From contig NZ_JAATOT010000003.1 in NCBI RefSeq assembly GCF_011806455.1, forward strand, positions 62,001 through 126,000: DNA of 64,000 nucleotides, written 5' to 3'. This DNA is from Celeribacter sp. HF31 (GTDB taxonomy: Bacteria > Pseudomonadota > Alphaproteobacteria > Rhodobacterales > Rhodobacteraceae). This document shows positions 56,055 through 64,000 of this stretch, in pieces. Position 1 is the stretch's first letter, and every line of letters begins with the position of its first letter. Both the position numbers and the translations under genes were made by a program. Under the pieces are notes generated by a model. The model was not told the origin of the DNA. It saw nothing but the letters and a program-made list of their open reading frames with translations, and made no database searches.

Positions 56055-56672
56055 TCACTTTTTCACTTTGCGCAGGGCACCCACCACAGTTTTTAAAATA
56101 ATTTCCACATCAAAACAAAGATTTGAACTTTTCTGATAGATCAGATCAAGGCGTGCTTTTCGGGGTACACATCGGTCACTATAGACACGATCGGTCTCCG
56201 CCGCACTCTGGCACGGCGCCAGGATCCGCGCCTCATGTTCATGAAAAACCAGAGAAGCAAGCCCTGTGACCCCCGGTCGATTGCGCAAAACCAGACCATA
56301 AACCTCCGGGAACTTTTCAACGTAAAAGCGAAGAGGCGGGCGCGGTCCGACAAAGGACATATCGCCTTTGAGGATATTCCAAAGCTGCGGCAGTTCATCA
56401 AAACGGGTCCGTCGCAGCATGGCGCCCGTGCGCGTGATCCGGTGGTCTTTGTTGCCGCCGGACACGCCGTGATCGGCGGCACTCACCGTCATGGTGCGAA
56501 ATTTGATCAGCTGAAAGGCCCGCTCAGGCGTCTGCATGCGCTCGGAACGGAACAGGATCGGACGCCCGTCTCGGAACAGTACAAGCACCGCAATGACGAT
56601 CATCACCGGCAAAAGCATCGTCCCGAGCAGCAGCGCCAATACGATATCGAAGAGACGTTTGCCGCGTGTCAT
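56055..56672 (-). CDS. Priming undecaprenyl-phosphate sugar transferase (PglC/WbaP C-terminal type)
   Basis: A 205-residue phosphoglycosyl transferase of the small monotopic class, which places the first sugar phosphate on undecaprenyl phosphate. The membrane re-entrant helix is at residues 5-35 ([29 protein letters not shown]), then KFRTM and the catalytic DE pair in [26 protein letters not shown]. The downstream CapD-like enzyme fits as supplier of the modified sugar. It overlaps the epimerase gene by 4 bases. Confidence 0.92.
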   Translation of the reverse strand: MTRGKRLFDIVLALLLGTMLLPVMIVIAVLVLFRDGRPILFRSERMQTPERAFQLIKFRTMTVSAADHGVSGGNKDHRITRTGAMLRRTRFDELPQLWNILKGDMSFVGPRPPLRFYVEKFPEVYGLVLRNRPGVTGLASLVFHEHEARILAPCQSAAETDRVYSDRCVPRKARLDLIYQKSSNLCFDVEIILKTVVGALRKVKK

Positions 56673-57556
56673 TCCCGCTCCAGACAGCTTTGCCAGTCGG
56701 CTATGATGTCCTCCGCAGAGGCGCTGAGGTCAACCCCCGGGCAGGCTTCGGCCAGGGCAGAACAGTCGAGCGCGATGTTCTGATGCCCGGGATCGGTATG
56801 CGGCCTGTCTTGCCAAGGCACCTGAGCCGCACCGAGCAGGGCATTCATCTCGACAGGCTGCGTTCCTGCCACGTTGAGACAGGTGGGCAAACGACCTTCA
56901 AAATTTGACAAGGCTTTGAGGACACATAGCAATTTTCGAGGTCCAATGTAGGATCGACGCGGACCGGCGCCATCCGGAAAGACATCCAGCGTCAGAGGCA
57001 CCTCCGCATCTGCACGCGTCATGGCATTGCCCAAAAGCATATCCGCCCCCGCGACATTGCCGATCCGCAGCGCGCAAATCTCAAGCCCGTCTTCATCCGC
57101 ACGCCGCAGCGCCATCTCCTCCATCGCGACTTTTGCGGCACCATAGGCATTGATCGGATCAAGCGGATCGGTCTCGCGGAACGGATGCCCTTTCCCAGCG
57201 CCGTAAACGGCGGAGGAGGAGGCCAAAAGGACACGCGGTATCCCCGCCCGCGCCGCCGCACTGATCACTTGATCGACAAGTGTGACATTGGCCTCCATCG
57301 CGACCGGATCGCTTTTCGCCCCAGTTCGCGCCACGCCGCTAAAGACCAGAACGGCACGGAAGTGTGTCTTTCGATGGGCTGCGATGAGAGAGATAGGATC
57401 GGAAAAGTCGGACCAGATGAACCCCTTCGTCGCCACAGGTACGGCATCTCGAAACTGCCACACCATCTGGCGCTCTTGCGAGAGCCCCTCGGCCATGCGC
57501 AACACCTGACCGATACGGCCAGAGGCTCCAAGGAAAGCGAGCTGGGTCCCAGACAT
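56669..57556 (-). CDS. NAD-dependent sugar epimerase/dehydratase
   Basis: A 295-residue extended SDR. The cofactor motif LAFLGASGRIGQVLRMAEG is at residues 6-24. The catalytic serine segment is LLASSSAVYGAG, and the Y-x3-K motif is in NAYGAAKVAMEEMALR. It probably reduces or epimerises a nucleotide- or lipid-linked 4-keto sugar for the glycan primed by the next gene, like the PglC/WbcO partner reductases. It starts 93 bases after the tonB stop. Confidence 0.88.
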   Translation of the reverse strand: MSGTQLAFLGASGRIGQVLRMAEGLSQERQMVWQFRDAVPVATKGFIWSDFSDPISLIAAHRKTHFRAVLVFSGVARTGAKSDPVAMEANVTLVDQVISAAARAGIPRVLLASSSAVYGAGKGHPFRETDPLDPINAYGAAKVAMEEMALRRADEDGLEICALRIGNVAGADMLLGNAMTRADAEVPLTLDVFPDGAGPRRSYIGPRKLLCVLKALSNFEGRLPTCLNVAGTQPVEMNALLGAAQVPWQDRPHTDPGHQNIALDCSALAEACPGVDLSASAEDIIADWQSCLERE

Positions 57557-57649
57557 GACAAGACACTCCAGATGCGACAGGCATCCTCATGCTAACCCGT
57601 TTGAGAGTCTGGTGAAATCAGAGATTTGCCTCACGGGTCGGCAGACAGC

Positions 57650-58486
57650 TCAGCCGTCAAATCGCATCGGCAGCATGAGATTGAAGACCGGGTCCGGCAC
57701 TTCGGCAGGCGCGGCTGGAAGTCTGGCGCTACGCACCGCCGCGATGGCCGCATTGTCCAACGTCGCATTGCCCGAGCTTTTCGACACGCTGACGCTTTGC
57801 AAGGCTCCGCTATGCGCAACTTTGATCAGCAGGGTCACGGTGCCGGAGCCGCCCCGGCGCGGCGCGCGTTTGCGGCGTTCGATCCGGGAGCGAACGACAG
57901 ACTGCCATTTGCTCAGCGCCGATTGGCGCGCGGCTTTCGACAGGCCCGCCGCTTGCGCGCTCTGCGCCTGCCCGGCCTGGACGCCCCCACCGGCGCCTGC
58001 GGCCCGCGTCGCATTGCTGGTGCGCTCGCTGCCTGCGCGCGCCTGCTGGGTCGCCTCTGCCGGTTGCGCCTTGGGCGGTTCCACCTTTTTCGGGGGCGCA
58101 GGCGGTTTTGGCGGCGGAGGGGTGGTCGGCGCTTTGGGTTCGGCAAAGCTTTGGGAGCTGGCCTGTGGCTGTATCGGCAGGGGCAAGGCCTTTTGCGACG
58201 GCGCGAGATCGATCTCCGGCAGGTCCACTTGGGGGTGCTCCGGCATCACCGGCGCCTCCGGACGCGGCTTCTCAAGCCGCTCGATCGGTTGCTCCACAGG
58301 GGTTTCCCATTTGTCGACCATGGCGGCCAAGGCCACATCAGAGGCTTGCAGCGTCAGATGCGCCTCCCCTCCCGCACCGGCCGCCTCGGTTCCCGCCGCG
58401 TGATCCGCAAGGCTGATCGCCGCCACGGCCAGATGCGCGCCGACCGCGAGCGCCAGGAACAAAAGCCCCGTGAAAACCCGTTTCAT
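57650..58486 (-). CDS. tonB: TonB-family energy transducer
   Basis: A 278-residue protein with an N-terminal anchor helix (residues 4-26). A long Pro/Lys/Ala-rich periplasmic spacer (about 75-180, including PPPPKPPAPPKKVEPPKA) and a C-terminal TonB domain follow (SRIERRKRAPRRGGSGTVTLLIKVAHSGALQSVSVSKSSGN). It transmits proton-motive force to outer-membrane receptors. The gene overlaps exbD2 by 4 bases. No TonB-dependent receptor is nearby. Confidence 0.92.
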   Translation of the reverse strand: MKRVFTGLLFLALAVGAHLAVAAISLADHAAGTEAAGAGGEAHLTLQASDVALAAMVDKWETPVEQPIERLEKPRPEAPVMPEHPQVDLPEIDLAPSQKALPLPIQPQASSQSFAEPKAPTTPPPPKPPAPPKKVEPPKAQPAEATQQARAGSERTSNATRAAGAGGGVQAGQAQSAQAAGLSKAARQSALSKWQSVVRSRIERRKRAPRRGGSGTVTLLIKVAHSGALQSVSVSKSSGNATLDNAAIAAVRSARLPAAPAEVPDPVFNLMLPMRFDG

Positions 58487-58923
58487 GGCGCGCCTCCGCT
58501 CGGGCTGGTGACCAGTTCCACCTGCGAAAAGCCAAGCGCCGAGAGCTTCGGCAAAAGCGCCGCGACATCTTTGGCGGGCACCTCACGGTCGGCGTGAAGC
58601 GCAATGCTCGGCCCCGTGCTGCCGTCACAGTCACCATCGGCGCAGAGTTTCAGGCGCTCAATCTCCAAGGCAATAAGTGCCTCTTCCGTGCCCTGCGCGT
58701 CCTGAAACGCCAAAAGACCATCGCTCCCGAGGAACAGCGGCAAAGCGGCCTCCACCTCCGCCTCGACACCAGCGTCAGGCAGGTCCACCTCGATGGGCGC
58801 AGGCGGCGCGATTTGGGCGGTCATCAGGAAAAAGATCAGCAAGAGAAAGACCACGTTGATCATCGGAACAACGCTCTCGGCAGGTGACGGGCGGGGTTTG
58901 TCGGAAAAATCCATGCTGCTCAT
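58483..58923 (-). CDS. ExbD/TolR family protein, second copy
   Basis: A 146-residue membrane protein. One helix (ESVVPMINVVFLLLIFFLMTAQIAPP, about residues 16-41) carries the proton-path polar residue region, and a periplasmic domain follows. The usual catalytic aspartate of ExbD (PMIDVVF) is replaced by asparagine (PMINVVF). It has a periplasmic cysteine pair in LKLCADGDCDGS. The start at 58923 overlaps the exbD1 stop (ATGA). Confidence 0.9.
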   Translation of the reverse strand: MSSMDFSDKPRPSPAESVVPMINVVFLLLIFFLMTAQIAPPAPIEVDLPDAGVEAEVEAALPLFLGSDGLLAFQDAQGTEEALIALEIERLKLCADGDCDGSTGPSIALHADREVPAKDVAALLPKLSALGFSQVELVTSPSGGAP

Positions 58924-59297
58924 TCCACCAGCACGAGATTGCTGTAGCCCTCGGTGCCGAGCCATTCCATCACCTCGATCACCCGTTGCAACGGCACCTC
59001 TTCGCCCGCGCGCAGGATGATCATGTCGTCAGGGCCGTCCATCAAACCGGGAAGTGCCGCGAGGATGTCGCCTTCGCTCCGTGCTGTGCCGTTCAGTTGC
59101 AAGGACTCATCGCCCACGCGGATCAAGCGCGCGGGTCCCGTGTAGCCGCTCGACGCGCCGCCCCCGAGATTCAACGAGACCTGCGCAGGCGTGCCGAATT
59201 GCGAGGCCAGCATGAAAAAGACCAAAAGCAGGAACACGACGTCGATCATCGGCGTGAGCGACATCCGATGTTTGCGCCGGGGTGCGCCGAAATCCAT
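58920..59297 (-). CDS. exbD: ExbD/TolR family protein, first copy
   Basis: A 125-residue membrane protein with the canonical ExbD helix LTPMIDVVFLLLVFFMLASQF, keeping the proton-carrying aspartate (about D18). A short periplasmic domain follows. It forms a rotating pair or peptide dimer inside the ExbB pentamer. The gene lies 3 bases after exbB and overlaps exbD2 by 4 bases. Confidence 0.92.
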   Translation of the reverse strand: MDFGAPRRKHRMSLTPMIDVVFLLLVFFMLASQFGTPAQVSLNLGGGASSGYTGPARLIRVGDESLQLNGTARSEGDILAALPGLMDGPDDMIILRAGEEVPLQRVIEVMEWLGTEGYSNLVLVE

Positions 59298-59300
59298 GGC

Positions 59301-59981
59301 TCACTCCGCCGCTTGCGCGACGCTCATGCGGGTGCCCTTGGGCGCACGAGGGCGCAGGAACACGCGGGTCGCCATGTCTTCCAACTCGTGGCGCAGACGG
59401 TCGGCCACGGCCTCGAACCCGGTGAAGGCGATGGAGGCGGGGATGGCGACGGCCATACCGGCAGCGGTGGTCAGAAGGGCTTCCCAAATGCCGCCCGCGA
59501 GCATCGCCGGATCGGCCTTGGCACCGGCGTCTTGCAGGGTTTGGAAGGCGGTGATCATGCCCAAAACGGTGCCCAACAGACCCAAAAGCGGCGCAATCGT
59601 GGCGATCAACTCAAGTGGACGCAAGCCGGCGCGAGTGCGTTCGAGGTCTTTTTTGGCGAGACGCGTGGTCTCGGCCTCTGCTGCTGTATCGTCAAAGGCG
59701 GCGTTTTCATGCGCCTCGAAGGCCTCGCGCAGGAACCGCGAGCGCAAACCCTTGCGTCCGGCCAACACGTCACGCGCAGCATGGCTGTCTCCATCGGCCC
59801 AAAGCTCCAGGGCGCGTTCACTGACCGCCCGGCTGCGCCATGCGCCCAGATAGGCCAGGTCCCAGACCTTCCAGAAGATCAGCGCAAGGGTGATCACCGA
59901 CAGCGCCGCAATGGCCCAGATCGATGGGCCGCCTTGGGCGAGGAACGAGAACAAAGAAGAGAAAAGAGCCGAATCATCCAT
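59301..59981 (-). CDS. exbB: ExbB/MotA/TolQ proton channel
   Basis: A 226-residue inner-membrane protein with three helices: residues about 18-40, then the ExbB core LELIATIAPLLGLLGTVLGMITAFQ and LLTTAAGMAVAIPASIAFTGFEAVADRL. It pairs with ExbD to energise TonB. The ATG at 59981 has GGTGA 7 bases upstream; an ATG at 59993 would add four residues. The upstream gap holds a GATAA-A-TTATC dyad (60041-60051) that may be an iron-regulatory half site (inference). Confidence 0.92.
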   Translation of the reverse strand: MDDSALFSSLFSFLAQGGPSIWAIAALSVITLALIFWKVWDLAYLGAWRSRAVSERALELWADGDSHAARDVLAGRKGLRSRFLREAFEAHENAAFDDTAAEAETTRLAKKDLERTRAGLRPLELIATIAPLLGLLGTVLGMITAFQTLQDAGAKADPAMLAGGIWEALLTTAAGMAVAIPASIAFTGFEAVADRLRHELEDMATRVFLRPRAPKGTRMSVAQAAE

Positions 59982-60078
59982 GTCAGTCACCATACTATGC
60001 GTGCAGCTGGCTGATCCATTCAGCTGGCGTTTGGCCCTCGGATAAATTATCTTATTTTTTTAGTCAAGTTTTCTCCCC

Positions 60079-62025
60079 TCATTCCCGGCTCAAGGCCACC
60101 ACCGGATCGAGCCGCGCCGCGTTGCGCGCAGGCAGAAACCCGAAGGTGATGCCGATGAGGGTCGAGGACAGGAAGGCCACGACAATTGCAGTGGTCGAAA
60201 AACTGAGCCTTATGCTGGAGGCGAATTCCTCAATCAGATAGCCGCCCGTCAGCGCACCGAGGATGCCCAAAATGCCACCCACGAAACAGACCATCACCGC
60301 CTCGATCAGGAACTGGCTCACGATGTCGGACCGCCGCGCCCCAATGGCGATGCGTACGCCGATTTCCTTGGTCCGCTCGGTGACGGAAACCAGCATGATG
60401 TTCATCACGCCAATGCCCCCCACAACCAGCGAAATCACCGCGATCATCGCCACCAGATAGGTCAGCGTCTCCGTCGTCGAGGTGATGGTTTCGCGGATCG
60501 TATCGGTGTTCGACAGAAAGAAATCCTTGGTCCCGTGGCGCGAGATCAACAGCGCGGAAATCTCCGCCTCGGCCAGCGTCATGTCGTAATCATCCGCCAC
60601 GCGCACGCCGATGCTGTCGAGATTGTCCTGACCGGAGACCCGCGCCATCGACGTGGTATAGGGCACCCAGACGTTGAGCGACGAGGGCCCGAATGTGGCG
60701 CCCGTCGATTGCACAATACCGATGATCCGCACGGGCACATGACCCAAAAGCAGCACCTCGCCCAAGGGATCGGAATTTGCGCCAAAAAAGGTCTCTTGCG
60801 TGTCGGCGTCGATCACGGCGACTTGGGCGTAGCTGTCGACATCTTCCGATGAGAAGACGGAGCCAGAGACGGTTTCATAGGCATGCACCTGGAAATAATC
60901 GCCTGACACCCCGTTGATCGCGGCGGAGGCTTCGGTGTTGCGATAGCGCACGGTGGCCGAGGAAGATACCGCGGGGGACACGCTGTCCGCCAGATCCAAA
61001 AGCGCCAAAGCCGCCACATCCGACGGCACGAGGGTTTCGATCCGCCCTTGGTCGCGGGCGCCAAACCCCGACCCCGCCCGCACGGTGATCGTGTTGGTGC
61101 CCAAGGACGAGATGTTTTCCAGCACTTTTTCCTGTGATCCGTTGCCCAGAGCCACGACCAGCACCACGGAGGCGATTCCGATGATGATGCCGAGCATGGT
61201 CAGGAAGGACCGCGTGCGATGGGCCAGCATGGCCTTGAGCGAAATATTGAACGCCTCGACCAACCGGCGCAAACCGGCGCCGAAACCGCCATGATCCGCG
61301 CTCTGGCGTGACCATTGGGCGGTTGGAGCGGAGGTGTCCTCTTTGCGCGTGTCGGAAATGATCCGACCGTCGCTGATCTCGACGATCCGATGCGCGTGCG
61401 CCGCGACATTCGGGTCGTGGGTGACCATGACGATGGTGTGCCCCTTGGCGTTCAACTCCAACAGCAGATTGATCAGGTCCTCGCCGCTTTTGGTATCCAG
61501 CGCGCCGGTGGGTTCATCCGCGAGGATCACCTCGCCACCGTTCATCAGGGCGCGGGCAACGGAGACCCGCTGTTGCTGACCGCCTGACAATTCGGACGGC
61601 TTGTGATCGAGACGTGTGTCGAGGCCCAATTGTTCCAAGAGCGCTTTGGCATGATCGCGGCGCGCAGATCGGCTGGCACCGGCGTAGATCGCGGGCACCT
61701 CGACATTGCCGACCGCATCGAGATCGGAGAGCAATTGATAGCGCTGAAAGATGAACCCGAAATGCTCGCGCCGGAGCTGCGCCAACTCATCAGGCTCAAG
61801 ATCGCTCACATCCTTGCCGTTGAATTCATACTGCCCGGCGCTGGCGCGATCGAGGCAGCCGAGAATGTTCATCAGCGTCGATTTGCCGGAGCCGGAGGTG
61901 CCGATGATGGCGACCATTTCGCCGGGATAAATGTCGATATCGACGTCACGCAGGACGGTGATGGTTTCGTCGCCCGCCTGAAACGACCGGCTGATGCCAC
62001 GGGCGGAAATAAGCGGCTCTGTCAT
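60079..62025 (-). CDS. macB: MacB-type ABC transporter, ATPase/permease
   Basis: A 648-residue fusion of an N-terminal ATPase and a C-terminal MacB permease. The ATPase has Walker A IGTSGSGKSTLMNILG (about 38-53), signature ELSGGQQQRVSVARAL and Walker B ILADEPTGALD. The permease has one helix near residue 275, a periplasmic domain (about 300-520), then three helices including the FtsX-like end. It exports macrolides, heme precursors or peptides through MacA and TolC. A one-base gap separates it from macA. Confidence 0.93.
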   Translation of the reverse strand: MTEPLISARGISRSFQAGDETITVLRDVDIDIYPGEMVAIIGTSGSGKSTLMNILGCLDRASAGQYEFNGKDVSDLEPDELAQLRREHFGFIFQRYQLLSDLDAVGNVEVPAIYAGASRSARRDHAKALLEQLGLDTRLDHKPSELSGGQQQRVSVARALMNGGEVILADEPTGALDTKSGEDLINLLLELNAKGHTIVMVTHDPNVAAHAHRIVEISDGRIISDTRKEDTSAPTAQWSRQSADHGGFGAGLRRLVEAFNISLKAMLAHRTRSFLTMLGIIIGIASVVLVVALGNGSQEKVLENISSLGTNTITVRAGSGFGARDQGRIETLVPSDVAALALLDLADSVSPAVSSSATVRYRNTEASAAINGVSGDYFQVHAYETVSGSVFSSEDVDSYAQVAVIDADTQETFFGANSDPLGEVLLLGHVPVRIIGIVQSTGATFGPSSLNVWVPYTTSMARVSGQDNLDSIGVRVADDYDMTLAEAEISALLISRHGTKDFFLSNTDTIRETITSTTETLTYLVAMIAVISLVVGGIGVMNIMLVSVTERTKEIGVRIAIGARRSDIVSQFLIEAVMVCFVGGILGILGALTGGYLIEEFASSIRLSFSTTAIVVAFLSSTLIGITFGFLPARNAARLDPVVALSRE

Positions 62026-62026
62026 C

Positions 62027-63193
62027 TTAGAACATCCTTCCCGGACCCATACGCGGGCTGTCGGAAGAGGTTGCGAGGACGGCGCCTCCGGTGACCACCA
62101 GATCGCCTTCGTTCAGACCAGAGACGATCTCTGCCGTGACCTTGTTGTTCAGACCGACCTCGACCTGACGGGCTTCGCGCGTGTTGTGTTCCGCGTCGTA
62201 AATCTCGACCATATAATAGCCCTCAGGCGTGCTGCTGAGCGCCGAAGAGGGCACGGTCAACACATCCACCGCCTCGTCCAACACGATCGAGACCTCTGTC
62301 GTCATGCCGATCCGCAACAGGTGATCGGGGTTTTCGACCTCCAGCCGCCCGTTGTAATAGATCGCCTCATCCGTGCTGATCGTGTCGCTGTCCTCAATTT
62401 CGGAGGGCGCCGGTTCGACGTCACGCACGGTGGCCTCAAACGCCTTGTTCGGCTCACCCAGAATGGAGAACCGCACATTTTGGCCCGGTGCGACATGCAC
62501 CACATCGGCCTCGGAAATCTCCGCCTTGACGATCATCTTGTCGAGATTGGCGAGTTTGACGATGGTCGGCGCATCCATGCTGGCGTTCACCGTCTGACCC
62601 GCATCGACCACCACGGCCACCACCGTCCCGGCAATGGGCGCGGTGACTTTCGTGCGGTCCAGCGCGATCTGGGCGGCGGAGACCTTGACCTCGGCACTGG
62701 ATTTCTGCGCGTTCAGAGCGTCGAGTTCGGCGGTGTAGACCTCAAGCGTTGCCTCGGCCGCTTCGACATCCTCTTGCGAGGCGTAATTTTGTGCATGCAG
62801 GCTGGTGACCCGTGTCAGGCTCAGCTCGGCCTGTTTGATATTGGCGCGTTTCGCGGCGATCTGGGCCTCAATATTGGCAAGCTCCGCCTGCGCCTGCAAA
62901 AGCTCGTTTTGCTGATCTTCACTGTCGATCTGCGCGATCAGATCGCCCGCAGCCACCGCCTCCCCCAAACTCACGGCCAGTTCCTCGATCTGGCCAGAGG
63001 TGCGCGCGCCGACGCTGACCAATTGGCTGGCCTCGATCACGCCGGAGGCCAGCACGGTCTCCTGCACCGTCGCCCTCGTCGCACGCGCGGTTTGCGGAAT
63101 GACGGTATCATCCTCGCCGGAAAATTGCGTCCAGCCGACAAATCCGGCCACGACAACGAGGGCCAAACCTAAGAGACGAAACGGCATTTTCAT
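62027..63193 (-). CDS. macA: MacA-type periplasmic adaptor
   Basis: A 388-residue membrane-fusion protein. An N-terminal anchor helix (residues 4-25) precedes the lipoyl half motifs (VIEASQLVSVGARTSGQIEELAVSLGEAVAAGDLIAQID), a coiled-coil hairpin (about 80-160) and the second lipoyl half (TKVTAPIAGTVVAVVVDAGQTVNAS). Beta-barrel and membrane-proximal domains follow. GAAAGGATTTCC precedes the ATG at 63193. The pair lacks a TolC gene nearby. Confidence 0.92.
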   Translation of the reverse strand: MKMPFRLLGLALVVVAGFVGWTQFSGEDDTVIPQTARATRATVQETVLASGVIEASQLVSVGARTSGQIEELAVSLGEAVAAGDLIAQIDSEDQQNELLQAQAELANIEAQIAAKRANIKQAELSLTRVTSLHAQNYASQEDVEAAEATLEVYTAELDALNAQKSSAEVKVSAAQIALDRTKVTAPIAGTVVAVVVDAGQTVNASMDAPTIVKLANLDKMIVKAEISEADVVHVAPGQNVRFSILGEPNKAFEATVRDVEPAPSEIEDSDTISTDEAIYYNGRLEVENPDHLLRIGMTTEVSIVLDEAVDVLTVPSSALSSTPEGYYMVEIYDAEHNTREARQVEVGLNNKVTAEIVSGLNEGDLVVTGGAVLATSSDSPRMGPGRMF

Positions 63194-63285
63194 GGAAATC
63201 CTTTCATGGCACGAACGGCCCGACAACATCAGAGATCAGAGCAATGATACGGATGTAAGTCGCCCTTCCGTCGCGACCAGACGTC

Positions 63286-63318
63286 AAAATGCCGCCGGGC
63301 GCATGACCCGACGGCATC
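63286..63318 (-). terminator. Terminator of the EF-G-like gene
   Basis: On the minus strand ATGCCGTCGGG pairs with CCCGGCGGCAT (one mismatch or wobble), followed by TTTTGACG, 30 bases after the stop. Confidence 0.7.
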
Positions 63319-63347
63319 TCGCAAAGTCTTCCTATGTCAGTCTGTGA

Positions 63348-64000
63348 TCATTCCACGGCGAGCAATTGCGCCACGGGTTCATAGGTTTCCTCGTAGTGAT
63401 CCAGCTCGGCTTCATACCAAGCCGTGCCGCGTGTGGCTCCGCCCAACGCACGGAACAGCTCGGCCTCAGCGGTCGCGGGCAGGAGCGCATTGAAGACATC
63501 CCAACCGGAGGCCTCGGGGTGCGCATCAAAGCCCAGAACCTGCCCCTTGAGCCCGGTGATCAGCGGCATCAGCCCGCCGGAATAGACACTCGGCACATGG
63601 ATCGCGATCTTGTCGATGGGTTGCAGCACCACGGGTTTACAGCCTGCCAGAGCCTCGCGCACCGCCGCCTTCGCCGCCGTGCGGAAAGCGTAGTCGGAGC
63701 TATCGACAGCGTGATGTTTGCCATCTGTGAGCGTCACTTTGACGTCCACGACCGGCAATCCATTCGGCCCCTCGGCCAGTGCATCTCGCACGCCCGCCTC
63801 GACCGCCGACATGTAATTGCGCGGCACGGCGCCGCCTTTGACGACTTCTTCGAATACAAACCCTGCGCCACGGGCCAGAGGCGCCACGTCGATGACCACA
63901 TCGGCGAATTGGCCTGCGCCGCCGGATTGTTTGCGGTGACGATAATGGGTGCCGCCCGAGGTTTGAATGGTCTCGCGCAGGGCAGGCGGGATCGGTTGTG
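63348..64000 (-). CDS. EF-G-like translation GTPase, C-terminal part (partial)
   Basis: The last 217 residues of a protein running off the right edge. EF-G domain IV begins in the visible part (YRHRKQSGGAGQFADVVIDV), continuing with GGAVPRNYMSAVEAGVRDAL. Domain V follows (VLQPIDKIAIHVPSVYSGGLMPLITGLKGQVLG). The C-terminus (EETYEPVAQLLAVE) and sequence differ from ordinary FusA, so it is probably an EF-G paralogue (FusA2-like). The GTPase domain lies outside the window. Confidence 0.85.
   Translation of the reverse strand, partial: QPIPPALRETIQTSGGTHYRHRKQSGGAGQFADVVIDVAPLARGAGFVFEEVVKGGAVPRNYMSAVEAGVRDALAEGPNGLPVVDVKVTLTDGKHHAVDSSDYAFRTAAKAAVREALAGCKPVVLQPIDKIAIHVPSVYSGGLMPLITGLKGQVLGFDAHPEASGWDVFNALLPATAEAELFRALGGATRGTAWYEAELDHYEETYEPVAQLLAVE

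Overview
The window looks like chromosomal DNA of a GC-rich alphaproteobacterium, most likely a marine Rhodobacterales (Roseobacter-type) species. Support comes from gene content: an MlaA/MlaC pair, DUF2794, MbfA, a FadH-type dienoyl-CoA reductase, a TRAP solute receptor, a DUF482-type acyltransferase and an exported TonB/ExbB/ExbD1/ExbD2 set. ATGA, TAATG and GTGA overlaps between consecutive genes are frequent. No rRNA, tRNA, CRISPR array, prophage or insertion sequence was seen. About 68 protein genes fill the window; both end genes are cut by the window edges.

Region by region. 1-4.5 kb: the tail of a sulfurtransferase, a class I aminotransferase, a rhodanese, an exported lysozyme-fold protein and the glnK-amtB ammonium pair. 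4.7-10 kb: a class A penicillin-binding protein followed by an AraC-type regulator, a periplasmic PEBP protein, and mlaA-mlaC for outer-membrane lipid asymmetry. 10-17 kb: a two-gene type I exporter (ABC plus membrane fusion protein) with no visible substrate, then RidA, a glycerophosphodiesterase, an acyltransferase, a pterin dehydratase and MscS. 17-25 kb: peroxiredoxin, a ferredoxin-reductase-like flavoprotein, rsmD, a HAD hydrolase, an orphan TRAP receptor, map, sfsA, a CinA-like gene, a GNAT gene and an OmpA-like protein. 25-34.9 kb: a LysR regulator, fadH, two conserved unknowns, a lipoprotein, a CPBP protease, accD-folC and a luciferase-like monooxygenase. 34.9-45.4 kb: zapE, an MFS carrier, HAD/DUF188/mbfA, a TetR regulator with an I78 inhibitor, DUF2794, NlpC/P60-PepA, a degenerate Hpt-like protein, carbonic anhydrase and two tiny unknown genes. 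45.7-57.6 kb: a DUF4139 protein, asd, and a surface polysaccharide locus (KpsS-like, YjbE/F/H-like, a CapD-like epimerase, a priming sugar transferase, an NAD-dependent epimerase). 57.6-64 kb: TonB-ExbD2-ExbD1-ExbB, MacB-MacA, and the C-terminal part of an EF-G-like GTPase.

The signals most worth following are non-coding. (1) A near-identical element of about 38 bp lies upstream of both the KpsS-like gene and yjbH. (2) At 40.68-40.80 kb a probable minus-strand small RNA has two stem-loops. Both carry G-U pairs on the minus strand where the plus strand would have A/C mismatches; the first has a C-rich loop and the second is followed by a U tract. (3) Between mbfA and the TetR gene lie an Irr-type iron control element, a TetR-style operator overlapping a promoter, and a compact RNA ending in an intrinsic terminator. 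These are read directly from the sequence; their functions are inferred.
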